The notes beneath the pieces were generated by a model that was not told where the DNA came from, ran no database searches, and was given only the letters and a program-made list of their open reading frames with translations. A stretch of DNA of 47,242 nucleotides. Source: an uncultured Pelagibacteraceae bacterium. GTDB lineage: Bacteria; Pseudomonadota; Alphaproteobacteria; Pelagibacterales; Pelagibacteraceae. The translations under genes were made by a program, and so were the position numbers. Of the stretch, positions 35,981-44,859 are shown one piece after another. The number at the start of each line of letters is the position of its first letter. Position 1 is the stretch's first letter. The stretch covers positions 1-47,242 of the forward strand of contig CACJYF010000006.1 of the NCBI GenBank assembly GCA_902597575.1. Direction: 5' to 3'.

Positions 35981-36017
35981 GAACAAATATCGTACAAATA
36001 ATGTTCTATAAAAGTTC
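35981..36017 (-). promoter_or_regulatory. LexA operator: four half-sites at 11-bp spacing
   Basis: Read on the + strand, tetramers GAAC (35981), GTAC (35992), GTTC (36003) and GTTC (36014) are each separated by exactly seven bases. The last two form GTTC-N7-GTTC, the LexA box known from alphaproteobacteria; the outer pair and the GTAC make further overlapping sites in inverted orientation. They begin three bases upstream of the lexA ATG and run back over the probable promoter (a TATAGA-like -10 on the minus strand at 36010-36005). This is a strong case for lexA autorepression. Confidence 0.88.
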
Positions 36018-36066
36018 TCTTAAATTAACAACAGTTAAAAAACCAATAAAATAGGGGATAATTTGA

Positions 36067-36858
36067 CTAAAGAACTGAAAAAATAGAATTATTTTCAAGA
36101 TCTTTTAAAAGTGATTCACCAATCAAAAAAGTTTTAATAGAAGTTTTGTTAGAAAGTTCTAAAAGTTCATCTTTTGTTTTAATTCCACTTTCAGAAATTA
36201 AAGGACCTTGATGATTAACTAATATATCATGAATATCAAAAGTTGTATTTATATCAGTTTTTAAAGTTTTTAAGTTTCTATTATTTATTCCTATCAAGGC
36301 ATCTTTAAATTTAAGAGCCTGTTTGGCCTCATCTACAGTGTGAACTTCAACAATTACAGACATATCTAATTTTAAAGCTTCTTCATATAATTCATTTGCA
36401 AGTTTGTCAGAAACAGCAGCAAGAATTATTAGTATGGCGTCAGCTCCATAACTTTTAGCAAGGGGTATTTGAAATTTATCTACAAAAAAATCCTTACAAA
36501 GGATTGGTAAATCAATTTTTTGTTTAATTTTACTTATATGTGTTAAATTACCTAAAAAATAATCTTCTTCAGTTAAAACTGATAAACAAGTTGCTTTATT
36601 ATCGTTGTATATATTTGCTATCTTAACAGGATCATAATTTTTAATAATTACTCCTGCAGAGGGGCTAGCTTTTTTTATTTCAGCAATAATAGAAAATTTG
36701 TTTTCTTTTACATTATTTTCTATTTTTTCTTTAAAATTAATAAATATTCTATTTGAATTAATTAATTTGTTTAATGATTCTTGTGAAATAGTTTTTTTTA
36801 AATTTAATATTTTTTCACTTTTATTTTTGATTATTTTTTCAAGAATATTTTCAGTCAT
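36067..36858 (-). CDS. trpC: Indole-3-glycerol phosphate synthase
   Basis: This (beta/alpha)8 enzyme closes the indole ring in tryptophan synthesis. Visible family segments are FSIIAEIKKASPSAGVI (substrate-binding Lys and Ser-Pro-Ser), LPILCKDFFVDKFQI, GADAILIILAAV, IGINNRNLKTLKTD and SESGIKTKDEL. The length of 263 residues is normal and there is no fusion to TrpF. It is the last trp gene of the operon and overlaps trpD by 8 bases. trpF, trpB and trpA are not in the window. Confidence 0.96.
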   Translation of the reverse strand: MTENILEKIIKNKSEKILNLKKTISQESLNKLINSNRIFINFKEKIENNVKENKFSIIAEIKKASPSAGVIIKNYDPVKIANIYNDNKATCLSVLTEEDYFLGNLTHISKIKQKIDLPILCKDFFVDKFQIPLAKSYGADAILIILAAVSDKLANELYEEALKLDMSVIVEVHTVDEAKQALKFKDALIGINNRNLKTLKTDINTTFDIHDILVNHQGPLISESGIKTKDELLELSNKTSIKTFLIGESLLKDLENNSIFSVL

Positions 36859-37843
36859 TTCGAATTCTTTCTAAATGTTTAATGACTTTATTTGATAAAA
36901 TATGTTTTCTTGCATCATTATATGCATCTACGAAATTGTTATAAGTCTCATTCACAATCAAACCTGCAGCGGCATTTAAACATACTGCTTTAGAAAAATC
37001 GTTATCTTCACCTTTAAATATGTTAATCATTTTATCAGCATTAAATTTTGCATCATCCCCAACAAGATTTTCAAACTTATCTGCATTGAGATTTAATTCT
37101 TTGGGATCAATAATAATTTCAGAAATCTTATTATCTTTTAATTGAATTACATTTGTTTTAGCATAAGGGGAAATTTCATCTAAACCATCCTCACTATTTA
37201 CAATCCATGCGTATTTTATGTCTAAATTGTTTAAAGCATCTGCAAATATCTTTAAAAGCTTTTTATCAAAAACTCCAACTACTTGCCGTTTAACAAGAGC
37301 AGGGCTACTTAGAGGTCCTATCATGTTAAAAATAGTTCTTTTTCCAATTTTTTTTCTAGTTGGACCTACAAATCTCATTGCACTATGATAATTAGGTGCA
37401 AACATGAATCCAAAATTGTTCTTATTAATTTGTGCTTCTATATCATTTGGTTCCAAATTAATTTTTATATTCAAAGCATCTAGAACATCGCCTGATCCAC
37501 ACTTAGAAGATACAGCCTTATTTCCATGCTTTGCGACTTTAACTCCCATACTTGATAGTAATAGTGCAGATGCTGTTGATATATTAAGAGTATTCATACC
37601 ATCACCACCAGTTCCACATGTATCAATGCAATTTTCTACATTCACTCTTTTAGACTTATTTCTGAGAACATAAACGCCACCTGCTATTTCATCTGAAGCT
37701 TCACCTTTAGCTGATAAAAGCGTCAAAAAATCAAATATTTCTTGGTCCTCCGCTTTACCATCCATTAACAACTCAAAAGCAGCCTTACTTTCATCAAAAG
37801 ATAGATTTTCCTTATTTTTAATTTTTTCTATAAATTGTTTCAT
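36851..37843 (-). CDS. trpD: Anthranilate phosphoribosyltransferase
   Basis: This enzyme transfers phosphoribose from PRPP to anthranilate. The PRPP-binding motif CGTGGDG is at 76-82, followed by NTLNIS; KHGNKAVSSKCGSGDVLDAL and GPTRKKIGKRTIFNMIGPLSSPA are further signatures. The length of 330 residues is normal, and there is no N-terminal TrpG fusion. It starts directly after the trpG stop and overlaps trpC, fitting a coupled trpEGDC order. Confidence 0.96.
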   Translation of the reverse strand: MKQFIEKIKNKENLSFDESKAAFELLMDGKAEDQEIFDFLTLLSAKGEASDEIAGGVYVLRNKSKRVNVENCIDTCGTGGDGMNTLNISTASALLLSSMGVKVAKHGNKAVSSKCGSGDVLDALNIKINLEPNDIEAQINKNNFGFMFAPNYHSAMRFVGPTRKKIGKRTIFNMIGPLSSPALVKRQVVGVFDKKLLKIFADALNNLDIKYAWIVNSEDGLDEISPYAKTNVIQLKDNKISEIIIDPKELNLNADKFENLVGDDAKFNADKMINIFKGEDNDFSKAVCLNAAAGLIVNETYNNFVDAYNDARKHILSNKVIKHLERIRND

Positions 37844-38413
37844 TTAAATTCTAATGAAGTTTTTCAAAATTTTAATACCTAGTTTAGTTTTAATACTTTC
37901 AGGGTGAAATTGCACTCCATGAACTTCATATTTTTTATGTTGAACACCCATTACTAAACCACCTTTGGTCTCTGCAGTGATTTCAAGATCACTGGATAGT
38001 GATTTTTTATCAATTATCAAACTATGATATCGAGTTGCCTCGAAAGTTTTAGGAAGATTTTTTAATATACCGTTTTTTTTATTTCTGATTTTGCTAGTTT
38101 TTCCATGCATTAGCTTTCTTGCTTGAATAATTTTTGACCCAAATACCTGTCCAATAATTTGGTGGCCTAAACAGACACCAAGTATAGGAATCTTTTTGTA
38201 CAAAGATTTTACAATCTTAAGACAGTTACCAGATTGATTAGGATTACCGGGGCCAGGCGAGATTACAATTTTATTATATTTTCTTTTTAATATTTCTTTG
38301 GATGTAATTTTATCATTTCTAATTACATCAACATAAACTTTCAGTGAAGATAGATAATGATAGAGGTTAAAAGTAAAACTATCATAATTATCTATCAAAA
38401 TTATTTTTTTCAT
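37844..38413 (-). CDS. trpG: Anthranilate synthase, glutamine amidotransferase component
   Basis: This class I glutamine amidotransferase supplies ammonia to TrpE. The nucleophile C81 lies in GVCLGHQ, with the catalytic His/Glu pair H170 and E172 in VQFHPES; PGPGNPNQSG is the oxyanion region. The length of 189 residues is normal for a stand-alone TrpG. In some bacteria the same protein also serves folate synthesis as PabA, but pairing with the overlapping trpE (4-base ATGA) points to tryptophan. Confidence 0.95.
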   Translation of the reverse strand: MKKIILIDNYDSFTFNLYHYLSSLKVYVDVIRNDKITSKEILKRKYNKIVISPGPGNPNQSGNCLKIVKSLYKKIPILGVCLGHQIIGQVFGSKIIQARKLMHGKTSKIRNKKNGILKNLPKTFEATRYHSLIIDKKSLSSDLEITAETKGGLVMGVQHKKYEVHGVQFHPESIKTKLGIKILKNFIRI

Positions 38414-39870
38414 TTTAGTGCATTAATCAAAGCTTTTGCTTTGTTAACTGTTTCCTCATATTCTTTCAAAGGTTTACTATCCGCAACAATACCAGCTCCA
38501 GCTTGAACATAAAATTTATCTTTTTTTGCAACTGCTGTTCTTAAAGCTATACATGTATCAAATTCTCCGTTAGCTGAAAAATACCCAATTCCTCCAGCAT
38601 AGACTTTTCTTTTTGTCTTTTCTAATTCATCTATAATTTCCATAGCTCTTATTTTTGGAGCACCTGAAACTGTTCCCGCAGGAAAACCAGCTAAAAGAGA
38701 TTTAAACTTAGAGAATTTATTATTATATTTACCCACTACATTAGAAACTATGTGCATAACGTGCGAATATTTTTCTATAACAAAGCTTTCTGTAATTTTT
38801 ACAGAATTTATTTTTGATACTTTTCCAGCATCATTTCTACCAAGATCAAGTAACATTAGGTGTTCCGAGAGTTCTTTTTTATCTTTAAGTAAATCTTTTT
38901 CGTAAAATTTATCCTGAGATATATTTTTTCCTCTTGGTCTAGTTCCTGCAATTGGTCTTATAGTAATCTTATTATCTCTCAATCTAACTAGAATTTCAGG
39001 GCTTGCTCCAATTATCTGAAAATCATTAAAATTAAAAAAAAACATAAAAGGAGAAGGATTTGTTACTCTTAGTTTTTTATAAATCTCGAGGGGTGATTTA
39101 GTTAACTTTGCCTCAAATCTTTGACTAAGCACAACTTGAAAAATATCACCAATTTTGATGTAATTTTTTGCTTTTTTTACCATATTCAAAAATCTTTTTT
39201 TAGGGGTATTTGACTTAACTTTTATATTTTTCTGAATATTGAAATTTTTATAATAATCTTTTTTTATTTTTGATTGAATTAAAAGAAGATTAAGCTCTGA
39301 TTTAATTTCTGAATATCTTTTTTTATAATCTTTTATATTTTGATCAGCAAAAATATTTATAATATAAAAAATCTTTTTTTTTAAATTATCGTGAACAATC
39401 AACGTCTGTGGTCTTAACAACCTAACATCAGGAATTTTCAAATCATCTTTACAATTATTCGGTATATTTTCTATATACCTTATAGAATCATAAGAAAAAT
39501 AACCTGAGATTAGTGATGAAATTGAAGGCAAATTTTTTGGTATATCAAATTTAAAATCTTCAATAATTTTTTCTATCAATTCGCTTGGTTTATTCCTTAA
39601 TTTTAATCTTTTATTACCTTTAATTAAAAAAGAGTTATTATTATTAAATTCCCAGATCTTATCAGGATTTTTACCAAAAATTGTATATCTTCCTTTTATT
39701 TTGCCTTTTTCAACAGACTCAAAGATAAAAGTATTTTTTTCAAGTAAAAAATTATTAATTAAATTTGAAATATCATCATCGTTTTTAACTTTTTTGGATG
39801 TGTATATTATTTGATTTTTTTTGCCTCTATGTCGAAACTTAAAATCATTGAAGCTTCGATTAATTATCAT
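38410..39870 (-). CDS. trpE: Anthranilate synthase component I
   Basis: This enzyme makes anthranilate from chorismate with ammonia from TrpG. The chorismate-binding domain is clear: GDIFQVVLSQRFEAK, IRPIAGTRPRG, LLDLGRNDAGKV, HVMHIVSNVVG and PAGTVSGAPKIRAMEIIDELE. The N-terminal FIFESVEKGKIKGRYTIFGKNP resembles the (L)LES element linked to tryptophan feedback inhibition, so allosteric control is probably kept. The length of 486 residues is normal. PabB is the main alternative name, but the operon decides. It overlaps the preceding PpiD-like gene by 4 bases. Confidence 0.95.
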   Translation of the reverse strand: MIINRSFNDFKFRHRGKKNQIIYTSKKVKNDDDISNLINNFLLEKNTFIFESVEKGKIKGRYTIFGKNPDKIWEFNNNNSFLIKGNKRLKLRNKPSELIEKIIEDFKFDIPKNLPSISSLISGYFSYDSIRYIENIPNNCKDDLKIPDVRLLRPQTLIVHDNLKKKIFYIINIFADQNIKDYKKRYSEIKSELNLLLIQSKIKKDYYKNFNIQKNIKVKSNTPKKRFLNMVKKAKNYIKIGDIFQVVLSQRFEAKLTKSPLEIYKKLRVTNPSPFMFFFNFNDFQIIGASPEILVRLRDNKITIRPIAGTRPRGKNISQDKFYEKDLLKDKKELSEHLMLLDLGRNDAGKVSKINSVKITESFVIEKYSHVMHIVSNVVGKYNNKFSKFKSLLAGFPAGTVSGAPKIRAMEIIDELEKTKRKVYAGGIGYFSANGEFDTCIALRTAVAKKDKFYVQAGAGIVADSKPLKEYEETVNKAKALINALK

Positions 39871-41276
39871 TGAAAATAATTCTTAACACGTTCAATTGTT
39901 TTTTTGTTTAAAGTAACTTTATATTTATCATTCAAGAGTTCATCATAAGATTTCAATAATCTTTGTTTTGTATTGGTTTTTTGTTCATTCATTATATCTT
40001 TATATTTATTACTATTAAATTGAACACTTATAAATTTTCTGATTTTTGCTAAATAAATATTGTCATTCTCATAAATTAAAGCAAAAGATTTTTCTGGAAG
40101 TGAATACAATAATTTGATTGAATTAAGATCAAATTTATCGACATCCTTTATTGAATCTAATGTTATTGTTTCAAAATTTTCATTATGCATTTTCGAGAAA
40201 TCTATATCTGAGAAGTTTTTATTTTTAATTTTGGATAGTAAGTCTTTATTGTAATCAAATCTTTTTTGTTGGAAAATTAATTCTAAAATTTCATTCTTAG
40301 TTTCCTCATCTTTTATGTCTGGACTTCTTTGATTAATTTGATTTATTTTATACAAAATATATTCATTTTCAGTTTCAATTATATCAAAAGAATTTTCCCT
40401 TAAATCAAATATTTTTTTTTCAATTTCATCCGCATTCTCAGAATATTTAAAATTTGAAATACTTGTCGATTCAATATCAAATTTTTGAACAATATTATTA
40501 AAATCAACTTCATTTGAAATATCTATTTCTATTTGGTCTATACTGTCAAAAAAGGCTTGATTATACTCTTCAACACCAATCAAGTTTTTTGGATTAATTT
40601 TTGCATAACTAAAATCTATATAATCTACCTTTAAAGTATCCTCATTTTCATTCAAAAATTGATCAATTTCAGATTGAGTTATTTGATCTTTTTGTAAATA
40701 AAAACTATTCAAATTTATAAATTCTAATTCAATTTTTCTATTTTGCTCTTGATAAAATTTTTTAGCTAAGAATTTTGGTGTAATAATTCCTGATCCTATG
40801 TAATCATATAAATTTTTCTGAGTTTCACTATTTCTTAGTCGGTTTTCATAAACTGGAGCAGAAATATTATTCTCTAATAAAAATTTTTCATATTTAACTC
40901 TTTGAAAAATTCCGTTTTCATCTAAAAAACTTTTATTATTTTTAATTTTTTTTAATAAAGAATTTTCACTTAAAGAAATATTAAAACTTTCTACTTCAAG
41001 ATTTAATATTTCTGTCGTGATTAAAGTGGAAAGTAATTCCTCAATTACATTTTTATCCAGATTTTTTCTAATATAGTCTGGTGATATTTCCAAAGTGTTA
41101 ACATGGTTCAAAAAATCTTCTGTAGAAATATTGGTGTCATTTATTTTGGCAATATTATTAGTATTACCACTACTAAACATACCGCCCATTCCCCAAAAAA
41201 CAAATGGAATGATCATTATAAAAACCAATACTCCAGCAAACTTTGATTTTGAAAAATTTCTAAAACTTCCAATCAT
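39867..41276 (-). CDS. PpiD/SurA_N-type membrane-anchored periplasmic folding factor, reduced
   Basis: This 469-residue protein has one N-terminal membrane segment (about 14-34, FAGVLVFIMIIPFVFWGMGGMF), then IAKINDTNISTEDFLNHVN, the start of a SurA-N-type chaperone domain as in PpiD. The remainder is a large charged periplasmic part. A canonical parvulin core with a GGDLG-type element is not visible; only FDLRENSFDIIETENEYILYKINQI resembles the end of a parvulin domain. Alphaproteobacterial PpiD-like proteins are often above 600 residues, so this one is shortened. Its position before trpE and divergent from tpiA is typical for the group. It heads the minus-strand transcript. Confidence 0.8.
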   Translation of the reverse strand: MIGSFRNFSKSKFAGVLVFIMIIPFVFWGMGGMFSSGNTNNIAKINDTNISTEDFLNHVNTLEISPDYIRKNLDKNVIEELLSTLITTEILNLEVESFNISLSENSLLKKIKNNKSFLDENGIFQRVKYEKFLLENNISAPVYENRLRNSETQKNLYDYIGSGIITPKFLAKKFYQEQNRKIELEFINLNSFYLQKDQITQSEIDQFLNENEDTLKVDYIDFSYAKINPKNLIGVEEYNQAFFDSIDQIEIDISNEVDFNNIVQKFDIESTSISNFKYSENADEIEKKIFDLRENSFDIIETENEYILYKINQINQRSPDIKDEETKNEILELIFQQKRFDYNKDLLSKIKNKNFSDIDFSKMHNENFETITLDSIKDVDKFDLNSIKLLYSLPEKSFALIYENDNIYLAKIRKFISVQFNSNKYKDIMNEQKTNTKQRLLKSYDELLNDKYKVTLNKKTIERVKNYFQ

Positions 41277-41332
41277 TACTTTATAAATTTATTGAACTAT
41301 AAAAAGCAAACCTATAGATTAAAATTTACCAT
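41277..41332. promoter_or_regulatory. Divergent promoter region between ppiD-trp block and tpiA
   Basis: This 56-base gap must hold the promoters for both directions. For tpiA, TTGAAC (41292-41297) and TAGATT (41315-41320) have a 17-base spacer; TATAGA at 41313 with a 15-base spacer is an alternative. On the minus strand, TTGCTT followed after 17 bases by TTATAA is a candidate for the ppiD-trp transcript. Matches are partial and were found by eye. I see no tryptophan leader peptide or attenuator here. Confidence 0.35.
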
Positions 41333-42073
41333 ATGACAAATAAATATATGTACTTTGTGGCTAATTGGAAAATGTATGGAAATAAAAACTCATTAAATAC
41401 ATTAGATAAGGTAATTAAATTTTCAAAATCTAAAGAAATTAAGAAAGGACGGTTAATTTATTGTCCACCATACACGCTATTAAGTTCCTTTTATAAAAAA
41501 TTGCAAAATTGTTTAATAGATATTGGTGCACAAAATTGTCACGAAAGTTCAGAGTATGGAGCACATACAGGTTTTATAAATTCTAAAATGATAAAAAATA
41601 TAGGTGCAAACTATGTAATTATTGGCCATTCAGAAAATAGGAATAAAGGAGAAAAAGATAAACTTATCAATAAAAAAATTAAAAGCGCAATTAATGCAAA
41701 ACTTAAAGTAATCTTCTGCATCGGGGAAACTCTAAAAGAAAAAAGAAGTGGTAAAACAAAATCAGTTTTGTCTAAGCAAATTAAATATGGATTAGATAAA
41801 ATTAAAATAAACACAAATCTTTTTATAGCTTATGAACCTGTTTGGTCAATCGGCACAGGTAAAATTCTTAAGTCGTCAGAACTAAATCAAGTTATTAAAT
41901 TTATAAAAAGTAAGTTTAAAAAGAAATCACCACAAATCCTATATGGTGGTTCAGTAAATACCAGCAATATAAATAAATTAAAAAATATAGAAGGCTTAAA
42001 TGGTTTTTTAATTGGTGGTGCATCACAAAACGCTAAAAATTTTATTGATATAGTGAAAAAAACGTATAATTAA
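41333..42073 (+). CDS. tpiA: Triosephosphate isomerase
   Basis: This glycolytic and gluconeogenic enzyme interconverts dihydroxyacetone phosphate and glyceraldehyde 3-phosphate. The catalytic residues are visible: N11 and K13 (ANWKM), H99 (IIGHSENR) and E168 (AYEPVWSIGTG). The phosphate-binding YGGSV is present near the C-terminus. The length of 246 residues is normal. The ATG at 41333 is used; an alternative ATG at 41348 would give MYFVANWKM, also typical, and no Shine-Dalgarno sequence decides between them. Confidence 0.95.
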   Translation: MTNKYMYFVANWKMYGNKNSLNTLDKVIKFSKSKEIKKGRLIYCPPYTLLSSFYKKLQNCLIDIGAQNCHESSEYGAHTGFINSKMIKNIGANYVIIGHSENRNKGEKDKLINKKIKSAINAKLKVIFCIGETLKEKRSGKTKSVLSKQIKYGLDKIKINTNLFIAYEPVWSIGTGKILKSSELNQVIKFIKSKFKKKSPQILYGGSVNTSNINKLKNIEGLNGFLIGGASQNAKNFIDIVKKTYN

Positions 42074-42078
42074 CCCCC

Positions 42079-42381
42079 ATGGAAAATATACTGTTAATTT
42101 TAAACATTATTTTTGCATTTATTTTAGTTGTATTAGTTTTAATGCAAAAATCTGAGGGTGGAGCATTAGGTATAGGTGTTTCTCAAGAGTCTTATATGTT
42201 TTCGAGAACAGCAGGAAATTTCATGACAAAAGCTACAGCAATAATTGCAACTCTATTCATAATATGCAGTCTTGCATTGACGATTGTTTCTAGAGGCGAA
42301 CTAACACCTACAAGCTCAGTTTTAGACACTGTTCAGGAAAAAACTGAAGATACACCATCTATTCCTGAAAATAATAATTAA
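42079..42381 (+). CDS. secG: Protein translocase subunit SecG
   Basis: This small membrane subunit assists SecYEG-SecA protein export. It is 100 residues with two membrane helices (about 2-21 and 52-73) and the cytoplasmic loop VLMQKSEGGALGIGVSQESYMFSRTAGNFMTKAT, whose QxSEGGALG-type sequence is diagnostic. The acidic C-terminal tail is variable in the family. It lies five bases after tpiA, the order usual in alphaproteobacteria. Confidence 0.93.
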   Translation: MENILLILNIIFAFILVVLVLMQKSEGGALGIGVSQESYMFSRTAGNFMTKATAIIATLFIICSLALTIVSRGELTPTSSVLDTVQEKTEDTPSIPENNN

Positions 42382-42384
42382 GAC

Positions 42385-42413
42385 TTTTCATTTTCTTTTT
42401 TATTCGCTATAAG
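42385..42413 (+). promoter_or_regulatory. Possible promoter for pyrG
   Basis: In the 40-base secG-pyrG gap, TTTTCA (42385-42390) and TATAAG (42408-42413) are separated by 17 bases, a sigma-70-like arrangement. Transcription would then start almost at the pyrG ATG (42422), giving a very short or leaderless mRNA. The match is partial and the base composition makes chance likely. Confidence 0.3.
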
Positions 42414-42421
42414 ATAATTCC

Positions 42422-44038
42422 ATGGCGCGATTTATTTTTGTCACTGGCGGCGTGGTCTCATCTTTAGGCAAAGGATTATCATCAGCATCTCTGGCATACC
42501 TTCTTCAATCGAGAGGATATAAAGTTAGATTAAGAAAATTAGATCCTTACTTAAATGTTGATCCAGGGACGATGAGTCCATTTCAGCATGGTGAAGTTTT
42601 CGTAACAGATGACGGTGCAGAAACTGATTTAGATTTAGGACACTACGAAAGATTTTCTCAAGTATCAGCAAAAAAATCTGACAATATTACAACAGGTAAA
42701 ATTTATGATGATGTTTTAAAAAAGGAACGTAAAGGAAAATATCTTGGTAAGACAGTTCAAGTAATACCTCATATAACGGACCGTATTAAAGAGTTTATAA
42801 AAAATGACTCTTCTAAGGAAGACTTTATTATTTGTGAAATTGGTGGAATAGTAGGTGATATAGAGAGTTTGCCTTTTGTTGAAGCTATAAGACAATTTGC
42901 TAATGATATTGGAAAAAAAAATGCATTATTTATCCATTTAACATTAGTGCCATATTTGAAGTCTTCAGATGAAATCAAAACAAAACCAACACAACATTCG
43001 GTTAAAGAATTAAGAAGTATTGGAATTCAACCAGATATTATTATCTGTAGATCAGATAGGTCTATACCTTTAGAACATAGAAAAAAAATATCATTATTTT
43101 GTAATGTTCATATTAATAATGTAATTGAAACAGTTGACGTTAGAACAATTTATGAAGCACCAATTAGTTTTTTTAAAGAAAAATTAGACAAAAGAGTATT
43201 AGATTACTTCAGATTAAAATCAAAAAAATCTGTCAGTTTAAGCCCTTGGAAAAAGATCACTAAGATTATTTTAAATACAAAAAAACAAGTAAATATTGCT
43301 ATAATTGGAAAATATGTTGATTTAAAAGATGCATATAAATCACTTGATGAAGCCTTAACTCATGGCGGTTTTGATAACAAAGTGAGAGTGAACTTAATAA
43401 GAATTGACTCTGAGCAACTTAAAATTAATGAGATAAAATTAAAGTTAAAAAATATATCAGGCATTTTAATTCCTGGAGGTTTTGGCAAAAGAGGAACAAA
43501 AGGTAAAATTGAGGCAATAAAATTTGCTAGAAAAAATAGGATACCATTTTTAGGTATTTGTTATGGAATGCAAATGGCAATAATAGAATTTGCAAGAAAT
43601 AAACTTAATTTAAAAAGAGCTACTTCAAGTGAATTTGATAAAAAAGGATTACCTGTGATTGGACTGATTAATGAGTGGAATAAAGATGGAAAGATAATTA
43701 AAGGTACAGATAAAAATTTAGGTGGTACAATGAGACTTGGTTCATACGACGCTAAGTTACAAGACCATTCTTTAATTAAAAAGATATATGGTAAAAGTTT
43801 AATTAAAGAGAGACATCGACATAGATATGAAGTCAATATAAATTTTAGAGAAAAATTTGAAAAAAAAGGTTTAATTTTTTCAGGATTATCTCCAGATGGT
43901 AAATTACCTGAAATTATTGAGCTTAATGATCATCCATGGTTTATTGGAGTTCAATTTCATCCTGAATTTAAATCTAGACCTTTATCACCTCATCCATTAT
44001 TCTCTTCTTTTATCAAGGCAGCCAAAAATCTTAAATGA
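42422..44038 (+). CDS. pyrG: CTP synthase
   Basis: This enzyme aminates UTP to CTP using glutamine. The N-terminal synthetase domain shows FVTGGVVSSLGKGLSSASLA, LRKLDPYLNVDPGTMSPFQHGEVFV and DGAETDLDLGHYERF. The C-terminal class I amidotransferase domain has nucleophile C380 (GICYGMQ) and VQFHPEF. The length of 538 residues is normal. Its end overlaps the kdsA ATG (ATGA). CTP feeds both CdsA and the CMP-KDO branch, which fits the neighbourhood. Confidence 0.97.
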   Translation: MARFIFVTGGVVSSLGKGLSSASLAYLLQSRGYKVRLRKLDPYLNVDPGTMSPFQHGEVFVTDDGAETDLDLGHYERFSQVSAKKSDNITTGKIYDDVLKKERKGKYLGKTVQVIPHITDRIKEFIKNDSSKEDFIICEIGGIVGDIESLPFVEAIRQFANDIGKKNALFIHLTLVPYLKSSDEIKTKPTQHSVKELRSIGIQPDIIICRSDRSIPLEHRKKISLFCNVHINNVIETVDVRTIYEAPISFFKEKLDKRVLDYFRLKSKKSVSLSPWKKITKIILNTKKQVNIAIIGKYVDLKDAYKSLDEALTHGGFDNKVRVNLIRIDSEQLKINEIKLKLKNISGILIPGGFGKRGTKGKIEAIKFARKNRIPFLGICYGMQMAIIEFARNKLNLKRATSSEFDKKGLPVIGLINEWNKDGKIIKGTDKNLGGTMRLGSYDAKLQDHSLIKKIYGKSLIKERHRHRYEVNINFREKFEKKGLIFSGLSPDGKLPEIIELNDHPWFIGVQFHPEFKSRPLSPHPLFSSFIKAAKNLK

Positions 44039-44859
44039 GTAATATTAAAGTCAATTGTGGAAAAATAGAAATCTCAAATAAAAATAAAATTTGTCTAATA
44101 TCTGGTCCTTGTCAACTTGAGTCAGAACAGCACGCATTGGATATAGCAGGAAAAGTTAAAGAAATTACTAGTAAATTTAACCTTGGTTTTGTTTATAAAA
44201 CTTCATTTGATAAGGCCAACAGAACAAGTTTAAAAGGAAAGAGAGGTATTGGTTTGGATGCCTCATTACCGATTTTTGATAAAATTAAAAAAGATTTAGA
44301 CGTACCGATCTTAACTGATGTACACAATATAGATCAATGTTCAGTTGTTGCAAAACATGTGGACATCTTACAAATTCCTGCCTTTCTATGTAGACAAACA
44401 GATTTGTTAGTCGCTGCAGCGAAAACAAATAAAATAATTAATGTTAAAAAAGGGCAATTCTTAGCACCATGGGATATGATTAATGTAACAAAAAAAATTT
44501 CAGATTCAGGCAATAATAATATTTTAGTAACTGAAAGAGGAGCAAGTTTTGGTTATAATACTTTGGTTTCAGATATGAGATCAATACCAATAATGGCTAA
44601 GAACGGCTATCCAGTGATTTTTGATGCTACTCACTCAGTTCAGCAACCAGGAGGTCTTGGTGAAAAAAGTGGAGGTCAAAGAGAATTTGTAGAACACTTA
44701 TCAAGAGCTGCTGTAGCTGTGGGTGTAGCTGGTTTATTTATAGAAACACATCAAGATCCAGATAATGCGCCTTCAGATGGTCCAAATATGCTACCATTAA
44801 ATAAATTAGAAAACTTATTAAAACAATTAATAGAGATAGATAATTTAATAAAAAATTAG
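44035..44859 (+). CDS. kdsA: 3-deoxy-8-phosphooctulonate synthase
   Basis: This enzyme condenses phosphoenolpyruvate and arabinose 5-phosphate to KDO 8-phosphate for the lipopolysaccharide inner core. The signature GPCQLESEQHALDIA, YKTSFDKANRTSLKGKRG, ILTDVHN, IPAFLCRQTDLLVAAA, and FDATHSVQQPGG are all present. The length of 274 residues is normal. KDO synthesis together with lpxA, lpxB, lpxD and lpxI indicates that a KDO-lipid A outer membrane is made. The TAG stop shares its G with the GTG start of eno. Confidence 0.96.
   Translation: MSNIKVNCGKIEISNKNKICLISGPCQLESEQHALDIAGKVKEITSKFNLGFVYKTSFDKANRTSLKGKRGIGLDASLPIFDKIKKDLDVPILTDVHNIDQCSVVAKHVDILQIPAFLCRQTDLLVAAAKTNKIINVKKGQFLAPWDMINVTKKISDSGNNNILVTERGASFGYNTLVSDMRSIPIMAKNGYPVIFDATHSVQQPGGLGEKSGGQREFVEHLSRAAVAVGVAGLFIETHQDPDNAPSDGPNMLPLNKLENLLKQLIEIDNLIKN

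Noticed and set aside
41277..41332. Tryptophan attenuator or T-box before the trp block
   Set aside because: The gap is 56 bases, has no Trp-rich leader peptide and no terminator/antiterminator pair, and the first gene is ppiD-like, not trpE.
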